Assembly (NCBI GenBank): GCA_947371645.1
Contig: CANBQJ010000013.1
Coordinates: 1-34,572, forward strand
Direction: 5' to 3'
DNA length: 34,572 nt
Origin: Burkholderiales bacterium
GTDB taxonomy: Bacteria; Pseudomonadota; Gammaproteobacteria; Burkholderiales; Burkholderiaceae
A program made the translations under genes and the position numbers. The notes beneath the pieces are model-generated. The model was not told where the DNA came from. It was given only the letters and a program-made list of their open reading frames with translations, and did no database searches. This document shows positions 1 through 8,971 of this stretch, piece after piece; within the stretch, counting starts at the first letter, position 1, and every line of letters starts with the position of its first letter.

Positions 1-1
1 G

Positions 2-130
2 AAGGTCACCGAGGTGCCGGGCAAGGCAGGCGCATACCGTGCGGTTGCCTTCTTGCGGCCGCACTTCCAGCTCGATGAGCTGTCGGTGTCGCTGCGTTTG
101 GTGGCCGAGCTGCCGTCGGCCGCAGGCTGA
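2..130 (+). CDS. tssC: TssC (VipB) contractile sheath large subunit, C-terminal 42 residues only
   Basis: The 3' end of a gene that enters from the left edge. The visible reading frame has no start and ends at TGA 128-130. The tail contains FLRPHFQLDELSVSLRLVAE, which matches the conserved C-terminus of TssC/VipB, the large subunit of the T6SS contractile sheath. TssC assembles with TssB around the Hcp tube in the cytoplasm and is later disassembled by ClpV. The identity is supported by the genes that follow in the same direction (hcp, tssE, tssF, tssG, clpV), which is the usual Burkholderiales order. The upstream tssB is expected just outside the window. Confidence 0.88.
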   Translation, partial: KVTEVPGKAGAYRAVAFLRPHFQLDELSVSLRLVAELPSAAG

Positions 131-150
131 CCAGCTGGGTCATGAGAAAC

Positions 151-167
151 GGCCGCTTCTCGCGGCC
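151..167 (+). other. Small hairpin between tssC and hcp
   Basis: Perfect 6-bp inverted repeat (ggccgc / gcggcc) with a 5-nt loop in the 63-bp gap between tssC and hcp. There is no T-tract, so it is not a typical terminator. It could be an mRNA processing or stability element that helps give hcp its own transcript level. That role is inference; only the repeat is seen. Confidence 0.35.
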
Positions 168-193
168 CACAAACTCACTTTGAGAGGAAAAAC

Positions 194-700
194 ATGAAAG
201 ACATCTACGTTCAGTTCAAAGGCCGCTACACCATCGACGGCGAATCGCGTGACAGCGAACACAGCAAGTGGCTGGAAGTCAGCACCTGGTCTCACGACAT
301 TCGCCAACCCAAGTCGGCCACGTCGTCGAGCGCCGGTGGCCACACGTCGGAGCGCACCGAGCACGGTGAAATGGTATTCACCAAAGACCTGGACCTGACC
401 AGCCCCAAGCTGTGGGAAGCATCGTCTGCAGGCTACACCTTCGACGAAGTGACCATTGAGTTCTTCCGTGCCGATGGCTCGACCCGCGTCAAGTACCTGG
501 CCATCAAGCTGAAGAACGCCCTGATCTCGGAAGTGACGCCAGTGGTGGACTCGGAAGGCCTGCCCACCGAAACCTTCAAGCTGAAGTACGCTGCCGTGCA
601 GTGGATCTACCAGCAACAAAAAATCGAAGGTGGTGGCTTCTCTGGCAGCGTGACCACGGCCTGGAGCCTGGCCAAGAACGTGGCCAAGTACGAAGTCTGA
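194..700 (+). CDS. hcp: Hcp (TssD), T6SS inner tube protein
   Basis: 168 residues, the usual Hcp length. Hcp forms hexameric rings that stack into the T6SS inner tube and is ejected with the spike, carrying effectors. It starts MKDIYVQFKG and contains the conserved block around MVFTKDLDLTSPKLW, followed by a beta-rich C-terminal half typical of Hcp1-type proteins. No signal peptide or extra C-terminal effector domain is present, so it is a structural rather than an evolved Hcp. The ATG at 194 follows a clear Shine-Dalgarno (GAGAGGAAAAAC). The gene is bracketed by hairpins at 151-167 and 725-752, consistent with expression in excess over the baseplate genes downstream. Confidence 0.95.
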   Translation: MKDIYVQFKGRYTIDGESRDSEHSKWLEVSTWSHDIRQPKSATSSSAGGHTSERTEHGEMVFTKDLDLTSPKLWEASSAGYTFDEVTIEFFRADGSTRVKYLAIKLKNALISEVTPVVDSEGLPTETFKLKYAAVQWIYQQQKIEGGGFSGSVTTAWSLAKNVAKYEV

Positions 701-724
701 TGACTGGGGCTTCCTGAGCCTCGA

Positions 725-752
725 CAAAGCCGCGCTGTGCCGCGGCTTTGTT
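725..752 (+). terminator. Hairpin terminator or attenuator downstream of hcp
   Basis: Perfect 11-bp stem (acaaagccgcg / cgcggctttgt) with a 6-nt loop, followed by a short T-run (ttttg), located 24 bases after the hcp stop. It has the form of a rho-independent terminator. Because tssE, tssF and tssG follow at once on the same strand, partial termination would lower baseplate transcripts relative to hcp. Read-through level cannot be judged from sequence. Confidence 0.75.
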
Positions 753-772
753 TTGCGCCCCCCCACTTTGCC

Positions 773-1264
773 GTGAAGTTCGAACCCTTCTTGCTGGACC
801 GCCTGTGTCAGACCGCCGACCCGTTGTCGCGCGGCGATGCGGCGCGCTCGCGTTTCAACCTGGACCAGATCAAGGACAGTGTGGCCAAAGACCTGGAGTC
901 CTTGCTCAACACCCGCAACGCACACCAGCCCGAGCACATGAAATCCTGGCCTCACGCTGCACGCTCGGTCATGACTTTCGGGCTGATGGATTTCGTGGAC
1001 CTGAGCCTGGACAACCCCGATCACCGTGAATTGATCTGCACCTCGATCGCCGACGCCATCCATTGCCACGAACCCCGCCTGCGGCAGGTCACGGTGCGTC
1101 TGGATGCCGCCAAGCAACTGGGTCTGGGCCTGCGCTTTGCCATCCACGCCAAGCTGGTGGTCAACCCGCTGGTGGAAGCGGTGAGCTTCGATGCCTTGCT
1201 GCAGCCCACCACCCAACGCTACGCCGTCAAATCGGCCCGCAACCCCCTGGAGCGCTCGGCCTGA
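773..1264 (+). CDS. tssE: TssE, T6SS baseplate protein (gp25/lysozyme-like)
   Basis: About 163 residues. TssE is a wedge component of the T6SS baseplate, homologous to phage T4 gp25, and works with TssF, TssG and TssK in the cytoplasm. The N-terminus (FEPFLLDRL), the arginine-rich stretch after it and the central NTRN segment fit the gp25-like family. The frame is open from a GTG at 737, but that codon lies in the loop of the hcp terminator hairpin, so I place the start at the GTG at 773, which yields the family-typical VKFEP beginning. No strong Shine-Dalgarno is seen before 773, so the start remains uncertain. The stop is 2 bases before the tssF ATG. Confidence 0.88.
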   Translation: MKFEPFLLDRLCQTADPLSRGDAARSRFNLDQIKDSVAKDLESLLNTRNAHQPEHMKSWPHAARSVMTFGLMDFVDLSLDNPDHRELICTSIADAIHCHEPRLRQVTVRLDAAKQLGLGLRFAIHAKLVVNPLVEAVSFDALLQPTTQRYAVKSARNPLERSA

Positions 1265-1266
1265 AC

Positions 1267-3216
1267 ATGGACCAGTTGCTGCCCCATTACGAACGCGAAC
1301 TCTCGCTGCTGCGCGAGCGCTCACAGGCCTTCGCGCAGCGCTACCCCAAGGTGGCCGGCGCTTTGCAGATGCGGGGCGACATCGCGCAAGACCCCCACGT
1401 CGAGCGCATGATCGAATCCTTCGCGTTGCTGGCTGCCCGCGTGCACAAGCGCCTGGATGACGATTTCCCGCTGTTCACCGAATCGCTGCTGGAAGTGCTC
1501 TACCCGCACTACCTGCGGCCCTTTCCATCGTGCTCGGTGGTCCACATGGACGCGGGCCCTCTGGCTGGTCAGATGAGCAAGCCCGTCACGGTCGAGCGCG
1601 GCACCATGCTGCACTCCAGGCCGGTGCGTGGCGTGCCCTGCCGCTTCCGCACCACGCAAGATGTGCAACTGCTGCCCATCAAACTGACGCATGCCAGCTT
1701 TCGCAACGCCGTCCAGGCCCCCAGCGGCACGCGATTGCCGGCGCAGGCCACCTCGGTGCTGTCGGTCACGCTGGCCTTGCAGTCGCCACAAGCCTCGTGG
1801 GCCTTGCTCACGGAGCAGCCCTTGCGCCTCTACCTCGATGGCGAACCTTCGCAAGTCAGTGTGTGGCGCGAAGCCTTGTTGCGTCGTGTGGTGGGCACGA
1901 TGGTCCAGCGCACGACGCACCAGCCCTGGCAGGCAGCCGACCAGGGCCCCGATGGTGCACGCCTGTGTCCCAAGCTGGTGGGTTTTGACGACAATGAGGC
2001 GCTGATCGACGCCGATGCGCGCTCGCATCCGGCCTATCGCTTGCTGACCGAATATTTCGCCTTCCCCGACAAGTTCAATTTCATTGATTTGCCGCTGAGC
2101 GGGGCAATGGTTTCGTCGCTGGGCGAGCCCGCCGCCGAAGTCGGTGTCGATGCATCGCCCGTCAGGCACATGACGGTGCACCTGCTCATGTCGGGCATCC
2201 GGTCAGATTCTGACGAGGCCCGACTGCTGGAGACGGTGCACGCCCGCAACCTCATGCTGGGCTGCACGCCCGTGGTCAACCTCTTCCAGCAACCGGCCGA
2301 TCCCATCCGCATCACCCACACCACGACGGCTTACCCGGTGCTGGTGGACAGCCGGCGCGCCTTTGCCTACGAGGTCTACAGCATCGACCGTGTGTACCGC
2401 GTGCAGCAAACGCCGCAAGGCGAGTCGGTACAGGCGTTCAAGCCCTTCTTTTCCTTGCAACACGACGAGTTGCTGGGACCAGGCGAGGCCGACGCCGATG
2501 CCGATGCGCCAGTGCTCGGCCAGGCGGGCCGGGCAGGTGGCCGCTACTGGTCCACCCACCGCGACGAAGATGTGGCCCAGGCCAGCCCGGGCTACGAGCT
2601 GGAACTGTCCATCGTCGACATCGACTTCGACCCGGCCGCGCCGCAGACCGATACGCTGTCGCTCACGGTGAGCGCCACCAACCGAGACCTGCCCTCGTTG
2701 CTGCCTTTTGGTGCGGTGGGTGGCGACCTGTTCATGGAGGGCGGCGGCCCCGCCAAGGAGATTCGCTTGCTGCGCAAGCCCACGGCCAGCCAGCGCTTTG
2801 ACCTGGGGCATGGCGCGCTGTGGCGCTTGATCTCACACCTGTCCCTCAACCACCTGTCGCTGTCGGCGGGCGGGCTGGATGCCCTCAAGGAAATGCTGCG
2901 CCTGTATGACCTGCCGCGCAGCGCCATCAACCGCCGCCAGGTCGATGGCCTCAGCGAAATCGCTTTCAAACCCACCACCGCCTGGCTGCCTGGCGAGCCT
3001 TACGCCACCTTCGTGCGGGGCACCGAGGTGCGCCTGACGGTGGACGAAGACAGCTTCGTGGGCACGGGCCTGGGCCTGTTCGCCGCGGTCCTGGACCGCT
3101 TTTTCGGTTTGTACGTGCATGCCAACAGCTTCGTCCAGTTGACGCTGGTGTCGGCCCGCACACAGGAAGTGGTGCTCACATGCCCGCCTCGAAACGGCGA
3201 CCTGACCTTGCTGTGA
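1267..3216 (+). CDS. tssF: TssF, T6SS baseplate protein
   Basis: 649 residues. TssF is a large baseplate wedge subunit that forms a TssF2-TssG complex and links to TssK. It begins MDQLLPHYERELSLLRE, and continues with QRYPKVAGAL and DPHVERMIESFALLAARV, the hallmark N-terminal blocks of the TssF/VasA (ImpG) family. The C-terminal region also follows the family (DRFFGLYVHANSF). The frame is open further upstream over tssE, but the ATG at 1267, 2 bases after the tssE stop, matches the family start. The 3' end overlaps tssG by 37 bases, suggesting translational coupling. Confidence 0.95.
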   Translation: MDQLLPHYERELSLLRERSQAFAQRYPKVAGALQMRGDIAQDPHVERMIESFALLAARVHKRLDDDFPLFTESLLEVLYPHYLRPFPSCSVVHMDAGPLAGQMSKPVTVERGTMLHSRPVRGVPCRFRTTQDVQLLPIKLTHASFRNAVQAPSGTRLPAQATSVLSVTLALQSPQASWALLTEQPLRLYLDGEPSQVSVWREALLRRVVGTMVQRTTHQPWQAADQGPDGARLCPKLVGFDDNEALIDADARSHPAYRLLTEYFAFPDKFNFIDLPLSGAMVSSLGEPAAEVGVDASPVRHMTVHLLMSGIRSDSDEARLLETVHARNLMLGCTPVVNLFQQPADPIRITHTTTAYPVLVDSRRAFAYEVYSIDRVYRVQQTPQGESVQAFKPFFSLQHDELLGPGEADADADAPVLGQAGRAGGRYWSTHRDEDVAQASPGYELELSIVDIDFDPAAPQTDTLSLTVSATNRDLPSLLPFGAVGGDLFMEGGGPAKEIRLLRKPTASQRFDLGHGALWRLISHLSLNHLSLSAGGLDALKEMLRLYDLPRSAINRRQVDGLSEIAFKPTTAWLPGEPYATFVRGTEVRLTVDEDSFVGTGLGLFAAVLDRFFGLYVHANSFVQLTLVSARTQEVVLTCPPRNGDLTLL

Positions 3217-4358
3217 TCCCGCAGCTGCTGCAAGAGCCGCAGCGCTTCGGGTTCTTCCAGGCCGTCCGCTTGCTGGACCAATGGCTCTCTCAGGGTGCAC
3301 CCGGCGGGCAGGGCCTGTCGCGGGTGCAGTTTCGCAACTCGCTGGCCTTGTCGTTCCCGCCCAGCGAGATCGAGGGCCTGCGGGTGCACTGGCGAGCCCA
3401 CAATCAGCCCCATGCCGACCCCGAGTCCGTGGCGGCGCCGGTGGGCCTGGGCGATGCCTTGTCGCAGGTGCTCGCAGCCCGGACGGGCGCAGGTCCGCTG
3501 CAGGCCGGTCGTGCTGCGCTGGGCGTCGGCGATGTGGATCACATCGAGCTGACGCCCGCCTTCATGGGCCTTCTGGGCGTGGCCGGCACCCTGCCTCACC
3601 ACTACACCGAGACCCTTGCACACCGCGAGCTCTACCAGAAGGACCTTGCCCCGCGCGCCTTCATGGACGTGTTCAGCCACCGGGCGGTGACGCTGTTTGT
3701 CGAGGGCTGGCGCAAGCACCGTTTGCACCTGCAGTTCGAGGCCAATCGGCGTCGGCATTTCTTGCCGATGGTCTTGTCCCTGGCCGGGCTGGGCCATCAA
3801 GGCCTGCGTGGTGGCAAGGGCACGCCACACGGCGCGGTGGCCGATGAGTCGCTGGCCTATTTCGCAGGGGCATTGCAGCAGCGCACACGGTCCCCCAAGC
3901 AGCTGCAGCAGATGCTGCAGCACCACCTGAGCGTGCCGGTGACGGTTGAGCAGTTCGTGGGGCGTTGGTACCACCTGCCACGGCAACGCATGCCCAGTCT
4001 GGGCGGCGCGGGTGCGCCGGCCATCCTGGGGCGCACCACCACGCTGGGTGAGCGCGTGTGGCAACGTGACTTGCGCCTGCGTCTGGTGCTGGGGCCCTTG
4101 TCCCACCAGCGCTTCCAGCGCTTCCTGCCGGGCGGAAGTGGGGCAGCGGCCCTGGAAGAGATGCTCACGCTGTTCAGCGGCGTCAGCCTGGAGTACGAAG
4201 TGAACCTGCGCCTGCGCCAGGCCGATGTGCAGGGCTGCCGCCTGGACAGCCAGCGTGCGCCCACACTGGGCCGTCTGGGCTGGGACACCTTTTTGCAAAC
4301 CCGGCCGGCCAACGACGACCGGGCCGACGTGCGCTACGACATCCACGCCGCCGCCTGA
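3180..4358 (+). CDS. tssG: TssG, T6SS baseplate protein
   Basis: 392 residues. TssG partners TssF in the baseplate wedge. The N-terminal block LLQEPQRFGFFQAVRLLDQW and the central segment GLLGVAGTLPHHYTE are classic TssG/ImpH signatures. FMDVFSHRAVTLFVEGWRKH and the later LRLRLVLGPLSHQRFQRFLP also fit the family. The ATG at 3180 lies within the 3' end of tssF, a common arrangement in these operons. The protein is somewhat longer than many TssG proteins, partly from a central basic stretch around residues 180-240. Confidence 0.94.
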   Translation: MPASKRRPDLAVIPQLLQEPQRFGFFQAVRLLDQWLSQGAPGGQGLSRVQFRNSLALSFPPSEIEGLRVHWRAHNQPHADPESVAAPVGLGDALSQVLAARTGAGPLQAGRAALGVGDVDHIELTPAFMGLLGVAGTLPHHYTETLAHRELYQKDLAPRAFMDVFSHRAVTLFVEGWRKHRLHLQFEANRRRHFLPMVLSLAGLGHQGLRGGKGTPHGAVADESLAYFAGALQQRTRSPKQLQQMLQHHLSVPVTVEQFVGRWYHLPRQRMPSLGGAGAPAILGRTTTLGERVWQRDLRLRLVLGPLSHQRFQRFLPGGSGAAALEEMLTLFSGVSLEYEVNLRLRQADVQGCRLDSQRAPTLGRLGWDTFLQTRPANDDRADVRYDIHAAA

Positions 4359-4406
4359 GCGGGGCAGACCAACCTCATCACATCGCCAAAGAAGAACAGG
4401 GACACC

Positions 4407-7127
4407 ATGAGCCAGAACCTCAAGACCCTCATCACCAAGCTCAACGACCTGAGCCGCAAGGCCGCCGAGCGCGCCGCCAGCCTGTGCATGGCCCGGGGCC
4501 ACTATGAGGTCGACCTCGAGCACTTCATGCTGGCCCTGCTGGAGCAAGCCGACAGCGATGTGGCCGTGCTGGCCCGCCGCTTTGGCATCGCCCTGCCCGC
4601 GTTGCAAAGCGACCTGGAAGCCGAGCTCAGCCGCTTCAAGTCGGGCAATGGCCGCACGCCGGTGTTTTCTGCGCACCTGCCGGTGCTGCTGGAGCATGGC
4701 TGGCTGATCGCCTCCCTGGCTTCACACACCGCCCGCATCCGCAGCGGCCACCTGCTGCTGGCCCTGCTGACCGAGCCCACGCTCAGCCAGCTGGCCCGGC
4801 GATCGTCGCCCTTGTTTGGCCGTTTCCCTGTGGACGAGCTCAAGCACAAGCTGGCCGAACTCAGTGCGGATTCGGTGGAGGGCATTCAGGCCGAGCGTGA
4901 TGCGGCGCAAGCTCAGGACGCGGAGCGGGACATCGCGGGACAGGGTGATGAAGCCGGCGGCACGCGGGCCCAGCCCCAAACGCCCGCGCTGGACCAGTTC
5001 ACCACCAACCTGACCCAACGCGCGCGAGAAGGCCAGGTGGATCCGGTGATCGGCCGCGACACGGAGATCCGGCAGGCCATCGACATCCTGATGCGCCGTC
5101 GCCAGAACAACCCGATCCTCACCGGTGAGGCCGGCGTGGGCAAGACGGCGGTGGTCGAAGGCCTGGCCTTGCGGGTGGCCCAAGGCGAGGTGCCGGCGCC
5201 ACTGCAAGGTGTGGCCATCCACGTGCTGGACATGGGCCTCTTGCAAGCGGGCGCCTCGGTCAAAGGCGAGTTCGAGAACCGACTCAAGGGCGTGATCAAC
5301 GAGGTCAAGCAGAGCCCGCACCCCATCATCCTGTTCATCGACGAGGCCCACACCATGGTCGGCGCGGGCGGTCAGGCCGGCCAGAACGATGCCGCCAACC
5401 TGCTCAAGCCGGCCCTGGCGCGTGGCGAGCTGCGCACCATCGCTGCGACCACCTGGGGCGAGTACAAGAAGTATTTCGAGAAGGACGCGGCCCTGGCCCG
5501 GCGCTTCCAGGTCATCAAGGTGGAAGAACCCACAGAAGAGCTGGCCTGCGCGATGCTGCGCGGCATGGCCCCGCTGATGGAGAAGCACTTCAATGTGCGC
5601 CTGTTTGACGAGGCCATCCAGGAAGCGGTGCGGCTGTCCGCGCGCTACATCAGTGGCCGGCAGTTGCCCGACAAGGCCATCGGCGTGCTGGACACCGCCT
5701 GCGCCAAGGTGGCCCTGGGCCAGAGTGCCACGCCCGCCCGCATCGAAGACGCACGCAAACGGCTGGAGCGCCTGGATGCGGAATCTGCGGCGCTGCGCCG
5801 TGAAGAGGCCTCAGGTGGCCAGCACCCCGCCCGATTGGCGGAACTGGCCACGACGCGTGGCGAGATCACGGTCGGGCTCAAGGCCGACGAAGAACGCTGG
5901 GCCTTCGAGCGGCAACTGGTGAGCGACATCCTGGGGCTGCGCAGCAAGCTGGAGCAGCAGGCGGGCGCAGGCGCCGCCGCGGTCACCTCGCCCCGTTACG
6001 CCAGCCCCGATCACGAACTGCTGGCCATGAAGCAAGCCGAGCTGGCTGCGCTGCAAGGCGAAGCCCCGCTGGTGCCCATGCAGGTTGACGGCCACGTCGT
6101 GGCCGAGATCGTCGCCGCCTGGACGGGCATCCCGCTGGGCAAGATGGTCAAGGACGAAATCAAGACCGTGCGCAACCTGCAGGCCACGCTGCAGGAGCGC
6201 GTCATCGGGCAAGACCACGCGATGGGGGCAGTAGCCCAGCGCGTGCGCACGGCCCGCGCCGGCCTGGAAGACCCCAACAAGCCCAAGGGCGTCTTCCTCT
6301 TCGTGGGCCCCAGCGGCGTGGGCAAGACCGAGACCGCGCTGGCCCTGGCCGACATCCTCTACGGTGGCGAGCGCAACCTCATCACCATCAACATGAGCGA
6401 GTACCAGGAGGCCCACAGCGTCAGCGGCCTCAAGGGCTCGCCCCCCGGCTATGTGGGCTATGGCGAAGGCGGCGTGCTCACCGAGGCCGTGCGCCGCAAG
6501 CCTTACAGCGTCGTGCTGCTCGATGAAGTCGAGAAGGCCCACCCGGACGTGCTGGAGATGTTCTTCCAGGTCTTCGACAAGGGCCTGATGGACGATGCCG
6601 AAGGCCGAGAGATCGATTTCCGCAACACGGTGATCATCCTCACCTCCAACGCCGGCTCGCAGCAGATCATGCAGGCCTGCTTTGCCCACGACGAGGCCGC
6701 AGGCGGCACGGTGATGAAGTCGCCCGAGGCGCTACCGGCTGCCGACGACCTGGCCGAGGCCCTCCGCCCCGTGCTCTACAAGACCTTCAAGCCCGCTTTC
6801 ATCGGCCGCACGAAGGTCGTGCCCTATTACCCGCTGAGCGACGACGTGCTGGTCGAAGTGATCAAGCTCAAGCTGGACCGCATCGCCGCGCGCGTGAAGG
6901 GCAACCACCAGGCGCACCTGGTTTATGACGAAGCCCTGGTCGACACCGTGCTGGCCCGCTGCACCGAAGTCGACACCGGGGCCCGCGCCGTCGACCACAT
7001 CCTCAATGGCAGCCTGCTGCCTCAAGTGGCCGATGCCGTGCTGGCGCGCATGGCCGAAGGTCAGGCCATCGCCCAGATCAAGGTGTCGGCCGGGAAGGGC
7101 GGCCAGTTCAAGTTCAAGGTCAGCTGA
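4407..7127 (+). CDS. clpV: TssH/ClpV, AAA+ ATPase that recycles the T6SS sheath
   Basis: 906 residues, the usual ClpV length. ClpV is a hexameric unfoldase that pulls TssC out of contracted sheaths so that they can reassemble. Order: Clp-N repeats (about 1-160), first AAA+ domain with Walker A GEAGVGKT (about 240-247) and Walker B ILFIDEAH, middle coiled-coil domain, then second AAA+ domain with GPSGVGKT (about 634-641), Walker [12 protein letters not shown], and a C-terminal D2-small domain. Both ATPase sites look intact. ClpV rather than ClpB is supported by the position at the end of the T6SS operon and the diverged N-domain. The ATG at 4407 is 48 bases after tssG. The 3' end overlaps the small minus-strand gene by 8 bases. 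Confidence 0.96.
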   Translation: MSQNLKTLITKLNDLSRKAAERAASLCMARGHYEVDLEHFMLALLEQADSDVAVLARRFGIALPALQSDLEAELSRFKSGNGRTPVFSAHLPVLLEHGWLIASLASHTARIRSGHLLLALLTEPTLSQLARRSSPLFGRFPVDELKHKLAELSADSVEGIQAERDAAQAQDAERDIAGQGDEAGGTRAQPQTPALDQFTTNLTQRAREGQVDPVIGRDTEIRQAIDILMRRRQNNPILTGEAGVGKTAVVEGLALRVAQGEVPAPLQGVAIHVLDMGLLQAGASVKGEFENRLKGVINEVKQSPHPIILFIDEAHTMVGAGGQAGQNDAANLLKPALARGELRTIAATTWGEYKKYFEKDAALARRFQVIKVEEPTEELACAMLRGMAPLMEKHFNVRLFDEAIQEAVRLSARYISGRQLPDKAIGVLDTACAKVALGQSATPARIEDARKRLERLDAESAALRREEASGGQHPARLAELATTRGEITVGLKADEERWAFERQLVSDILGLRSKLEQQAGAGAAAVTSPRYASPDHELLAMKQAELAALQGEAPLVPMQVDGHVVAEIVAAWTGIPLGKMVKDEIKTVRNLQATLQERVIGQDHAMGAVAQRVRTARAGLEDPNKPKGVFLFVGPSGVGKTETALALADILYGGERNLITINMSEYQEAHSVSGLKGSPPGYVGYGEGGVLTEAVRRKPYSVVLLDEVEKAHPDVLEMFFQVFDKGLMDDAEGREIDFRNTVIILTSNAGSQQIMQACFAHDEAAGGTVMKSPEALPAADDLAEALRPVLYKTFKPAFIGRTKVVPYYPLSDDVLVEVIKLKLDRIAARVKGNHQAHLVYDEALVDTVLARCTEVDTGARAVDHILNGSLLPQVADAVLARMAEGQAIAQIKVSAGKGGQFKFKVS

Positions 7128-7377
7128 GCACCAGCAGGGCTTCTTCGCGCCAGCAGTGGGCGGCCTCATAGAAGCCTTCCCACACGCAGCCGTTGCAGCC
7201 GCGCCCGCAGCAGGTCGTGGGCTCGGGCGGCGGTGAGCGCAGGCCCAGGCCGCGCGCGCTGGCGGCGCGGCTCAGGGCCTCGAACACCTTGCGCGTGGTC
7301 GGCAGGTCGGGCAGGGGGGCGACGCGTTCGGCGTCGGTCAAATCGAACACGGTGGGCATGCCGGCATTGTCGGGCAT
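7120..7377 (-). CDS. Small oxidoreductase-like domain protein (CCGxGC...CVW motif)
   Basis: 85 residues starting at ATG 7377 (a second in-frame ATG is at 7359). The C-terminal half has PTTCCGRGCNGCVWEGFYEA, the cysteine-rich signature of the oxidoreductase-like domain family found in small bacterial proteins and in a mitochondrial protein of unknown mechanism. The four cysteines (residues 56, 57, 61 and 64) suggest metal or redox binding, but no reaction is established. The same frame stays open far upstream, antisense to the next gene; that extension is a GC-rich shadow because the recognisable protein begins here. The gene converges on clpV with an 8-base overlap and starts 15 bases from the divergent gene at 7393. 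Confidence 0.72.
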   Translation of the reverse strand: MPDNAGMPTVFDLTDAERVAPLPDLPTTRKVFEALSRAASARGLGLRSPPPEPTTCCGRGCNGCVWEGFYEAAHCWREEALLVLS

Positions 7378-7392
7378 GGCATCATCAAGCCG

Positions 7393-8241
7393 ATGTCTGA
7401 CGCCCCTTCGACCACAGCCCCGCAAGCTGGTGACGCACCCCCCGTGCTGGCCGTATACGGCCATTCGCTGAGCTGGGGCGTGCTCATTGGCAGCGCTGCC
7501 GTCTTGCTGTTGCTCATGACCGCCGTGTCGGTGGGCGCGGCCTGGTGGGCCTGGCACCACCTGGCGGCACAGGTCACCCTGACCGAACAGGATGCCGACA
7601 TCCGCCTGCCCGCCAGCCTGCAGGTGCAGGCGCAGGTGGAGCGCCAGGTCAAGGTCAAGATCGACCAGAGCTTTCCTGTGCGTGTGCCCATCCACCAGTC
7701 GCTCAACCTGCCCATCCGCGAGACCCTGCCCGTGCAGGTGACACTTGACACGGTGGTGCCCGTGAACGTGGACGTGCCGGTGCACCAGGTGCTCAAGGTG
7801 GACCAGCTCATCCACGTGGACACCCAGGTGCACACCCGGTTCATGGGCATCCCCCTGACCTTGCCCATCCAGGGTGAGGTGCCGGTCAAGGCCGACGTGC
7901 CTGTGGACATGGTCATTCCGATTCGACACCAGTTGCCCCTGGCCCTGTCGGCGCCGGCCACGGTCAACCTGGAGGCGCCGCTGCACGCCGACATCGACAC
8001 GGTGATCGAGACGCGCGTGCCTTTCAAGCAGACCTTGTCGATGCCGGTCACCGCGCCGGTCGACGCCCTCTTGCGCTTCCCGGACCAGCACGTGCACGCC
8101 GGGCTGAACCTGATGACGCTGACCGTGCCCTTCCAGGCGGTCCGCATCCTGCCTCGTGTGGATGCGCCTGCGGCAGCATCCGCCGCTGCATCGCTTGCCT
8201 CGCCCGCGCCAGCCAGCCATGCCAGCAGCCGCCCCCGCTGA
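7393..8241 (+). CDS. Membrane-anchored beta-repeat protein, paralogue 1 (unknown function)
   Basis: 282 residues, not recognised as a named family. A short cytoplasmic N-terminus is followed by one transmembrane helix (about residues 31-55, LIGSAAVLLLLMTAVSVGAA) and then a long, probably periplasmic, region. That region consists of alternating hydrophobic and polar residues with recurrent VPV, LPV, PVxV and VxxP units, as in PVRVPIHQSLNLPI and VPVNVDVPVHQVLKV. The pattern suggests an extended beta structure such as a beta-helix or stacked hairpins. The C-terminus is an Ala/Ser/Pro-rich tail. The next gene is a clear paralogue and overlaps by 23 bases, so the two are probably co-translated and may form a complex. 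No catalytic motif is seen. Confidence 0.82.
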   Translation: MSDAPSTTAPQAGDAPPVLAVYGHSLSWGVLIGSAAVLLLLMTAVSVGAAWWAWHHLAAQVTLTEQDADIRLPASLQVQAQVERQVKVKIDQSFPVRVPIHQSLNLPIRETLPVQVTLDTVVPVNVDVPVHQVLKVDQLIHVDTQVHTRFMGIPLTLPIQGEVPVKADVPVDMVIPIRHQLPLALSAPATVNLEAPLHADIDTVIETRVPFKQTLSMPVTAPVDALLRFPDQHVHAGLNLMTLTVPFQAVRILPRVDAPAAASAAASLASPAPASHASSRPR

Positions 8242-8971
8242 ACCACCGGCTGAACACAACAAGGCGATGCCCTGGTGGCGCCGTCCTGTGGGCCTGCGTG
8301 GGTTGTTGTGGGTGGGCCTGGCCGTGGCCCTGATATGGGGCAGCGTGCTGGCGGCGGGCGTGTGGTCTTTTTACCGGCACTGGCAGGTGCAGGTGTCCCT
8401 GCGCAACCAGCCTGTCGAGCTGCGCCTGCCCGCTGGCTTGCGTGCCATCGCCACGGTGGACGAGCCCATGGTGGTGCCGCTCAAAGTTCACCCGACCATG
8501 GATGTGCTGCTGGACCAGCCCATGCAGGCCAGCCTGGACCAGCCCCTGCTGGCGCGGGTCAAGCTGCAGGCCGAGTTGCCCATCGTCACCACGGTGTCGG
8601 TGCAGCAAGACATCCCGGTGCAGACCACCTTGCACATGAAGGTGCCGCTGCGCAGCTGGCTGCCGCCGGTGGAGGTGGCGCTGCCCGTGCAGTTCAAGGT
8701 GCCGGTGAACTGGCAGCTGCCGGTGCGTGCCCAGGTGCCGCTGCGGCTGGACGTGCTCATCAGTGGCCAGATTCGCCACAAGCTGTCGGTGCCGGTGAAG
8801 GCGCACTGGCGCTTGCAGCCCCAGATCGACACGCAGCTGAGCGCCCGCATGGTGGGGCAGACCGTGTTCGCGATGAAGAACGAGGTCCTTCGCTTCCCGG
8901 TGGACATCGAGCGGGCCGATCTGCGCCTGCCCTTCAACCTCCAGCTCACGCGGGCCGTCGTGTCACCCTGA
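8219..8971 (+). CDS. Membrane-anchored beta-repeat protein, paralogue 2 (unknown function)
   Basis: About 250 residues from the ATG at 8219 (MPAAAPAEPPAEHNK); another possible start is the ATG at 8267 (MPWWRRP). One transmembrane helix (about residues 28-52, GLLWVGLAVALIWGSVLAAG) precedes a beta-rich region with the same VPL/LPV/IPV periodicity as its upstream neighbour, for instance LPVQFKVPVNWQLPV and RAQVPLRLDVLI. Both proteins begin the repeat region with a similar motif just after the helix (RLPASLQV versus RLPAGLRA). This supports tandem duplication. The open frame extends upstream to 8156, but that part overlaps paralogue 1 and lacks similarity. Function is unknown. Confidence 0.82.
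   Translation: MPAAAPAEPPAEHNKAMPWWRRPVGLRGLLWVGLAVALIWGSVLAAGVWSFYRHWQVQVSLRNQPVELRLPAGLRAIATVDEPMVVPLKVHPTMDVLLDQPMQASLDQPLLARVKLQAELPIVTTVSVQQDIPVQTTLHMKVPLRSWLPPVEVALPVQFKVPVNWQLPVRAQVPLRLDVLISGQIRHKLSVPVKAHWRLQPQIDTQLSARMVGQTVFAMKNEVLRFPVDIERADLRLPFNLQLTRAVVSP

Noticed and set aside
7120..8262. 380-residue minus-strand frame spanning the beta-repeat gene
   Set aside because: Only the last 85 residues match a protein family. The rest is antisense to a gene with a transmembrane helix and repeat pattern, and is His/Gly/Arg/Val-rich in the way GC-rich shadow frames are.
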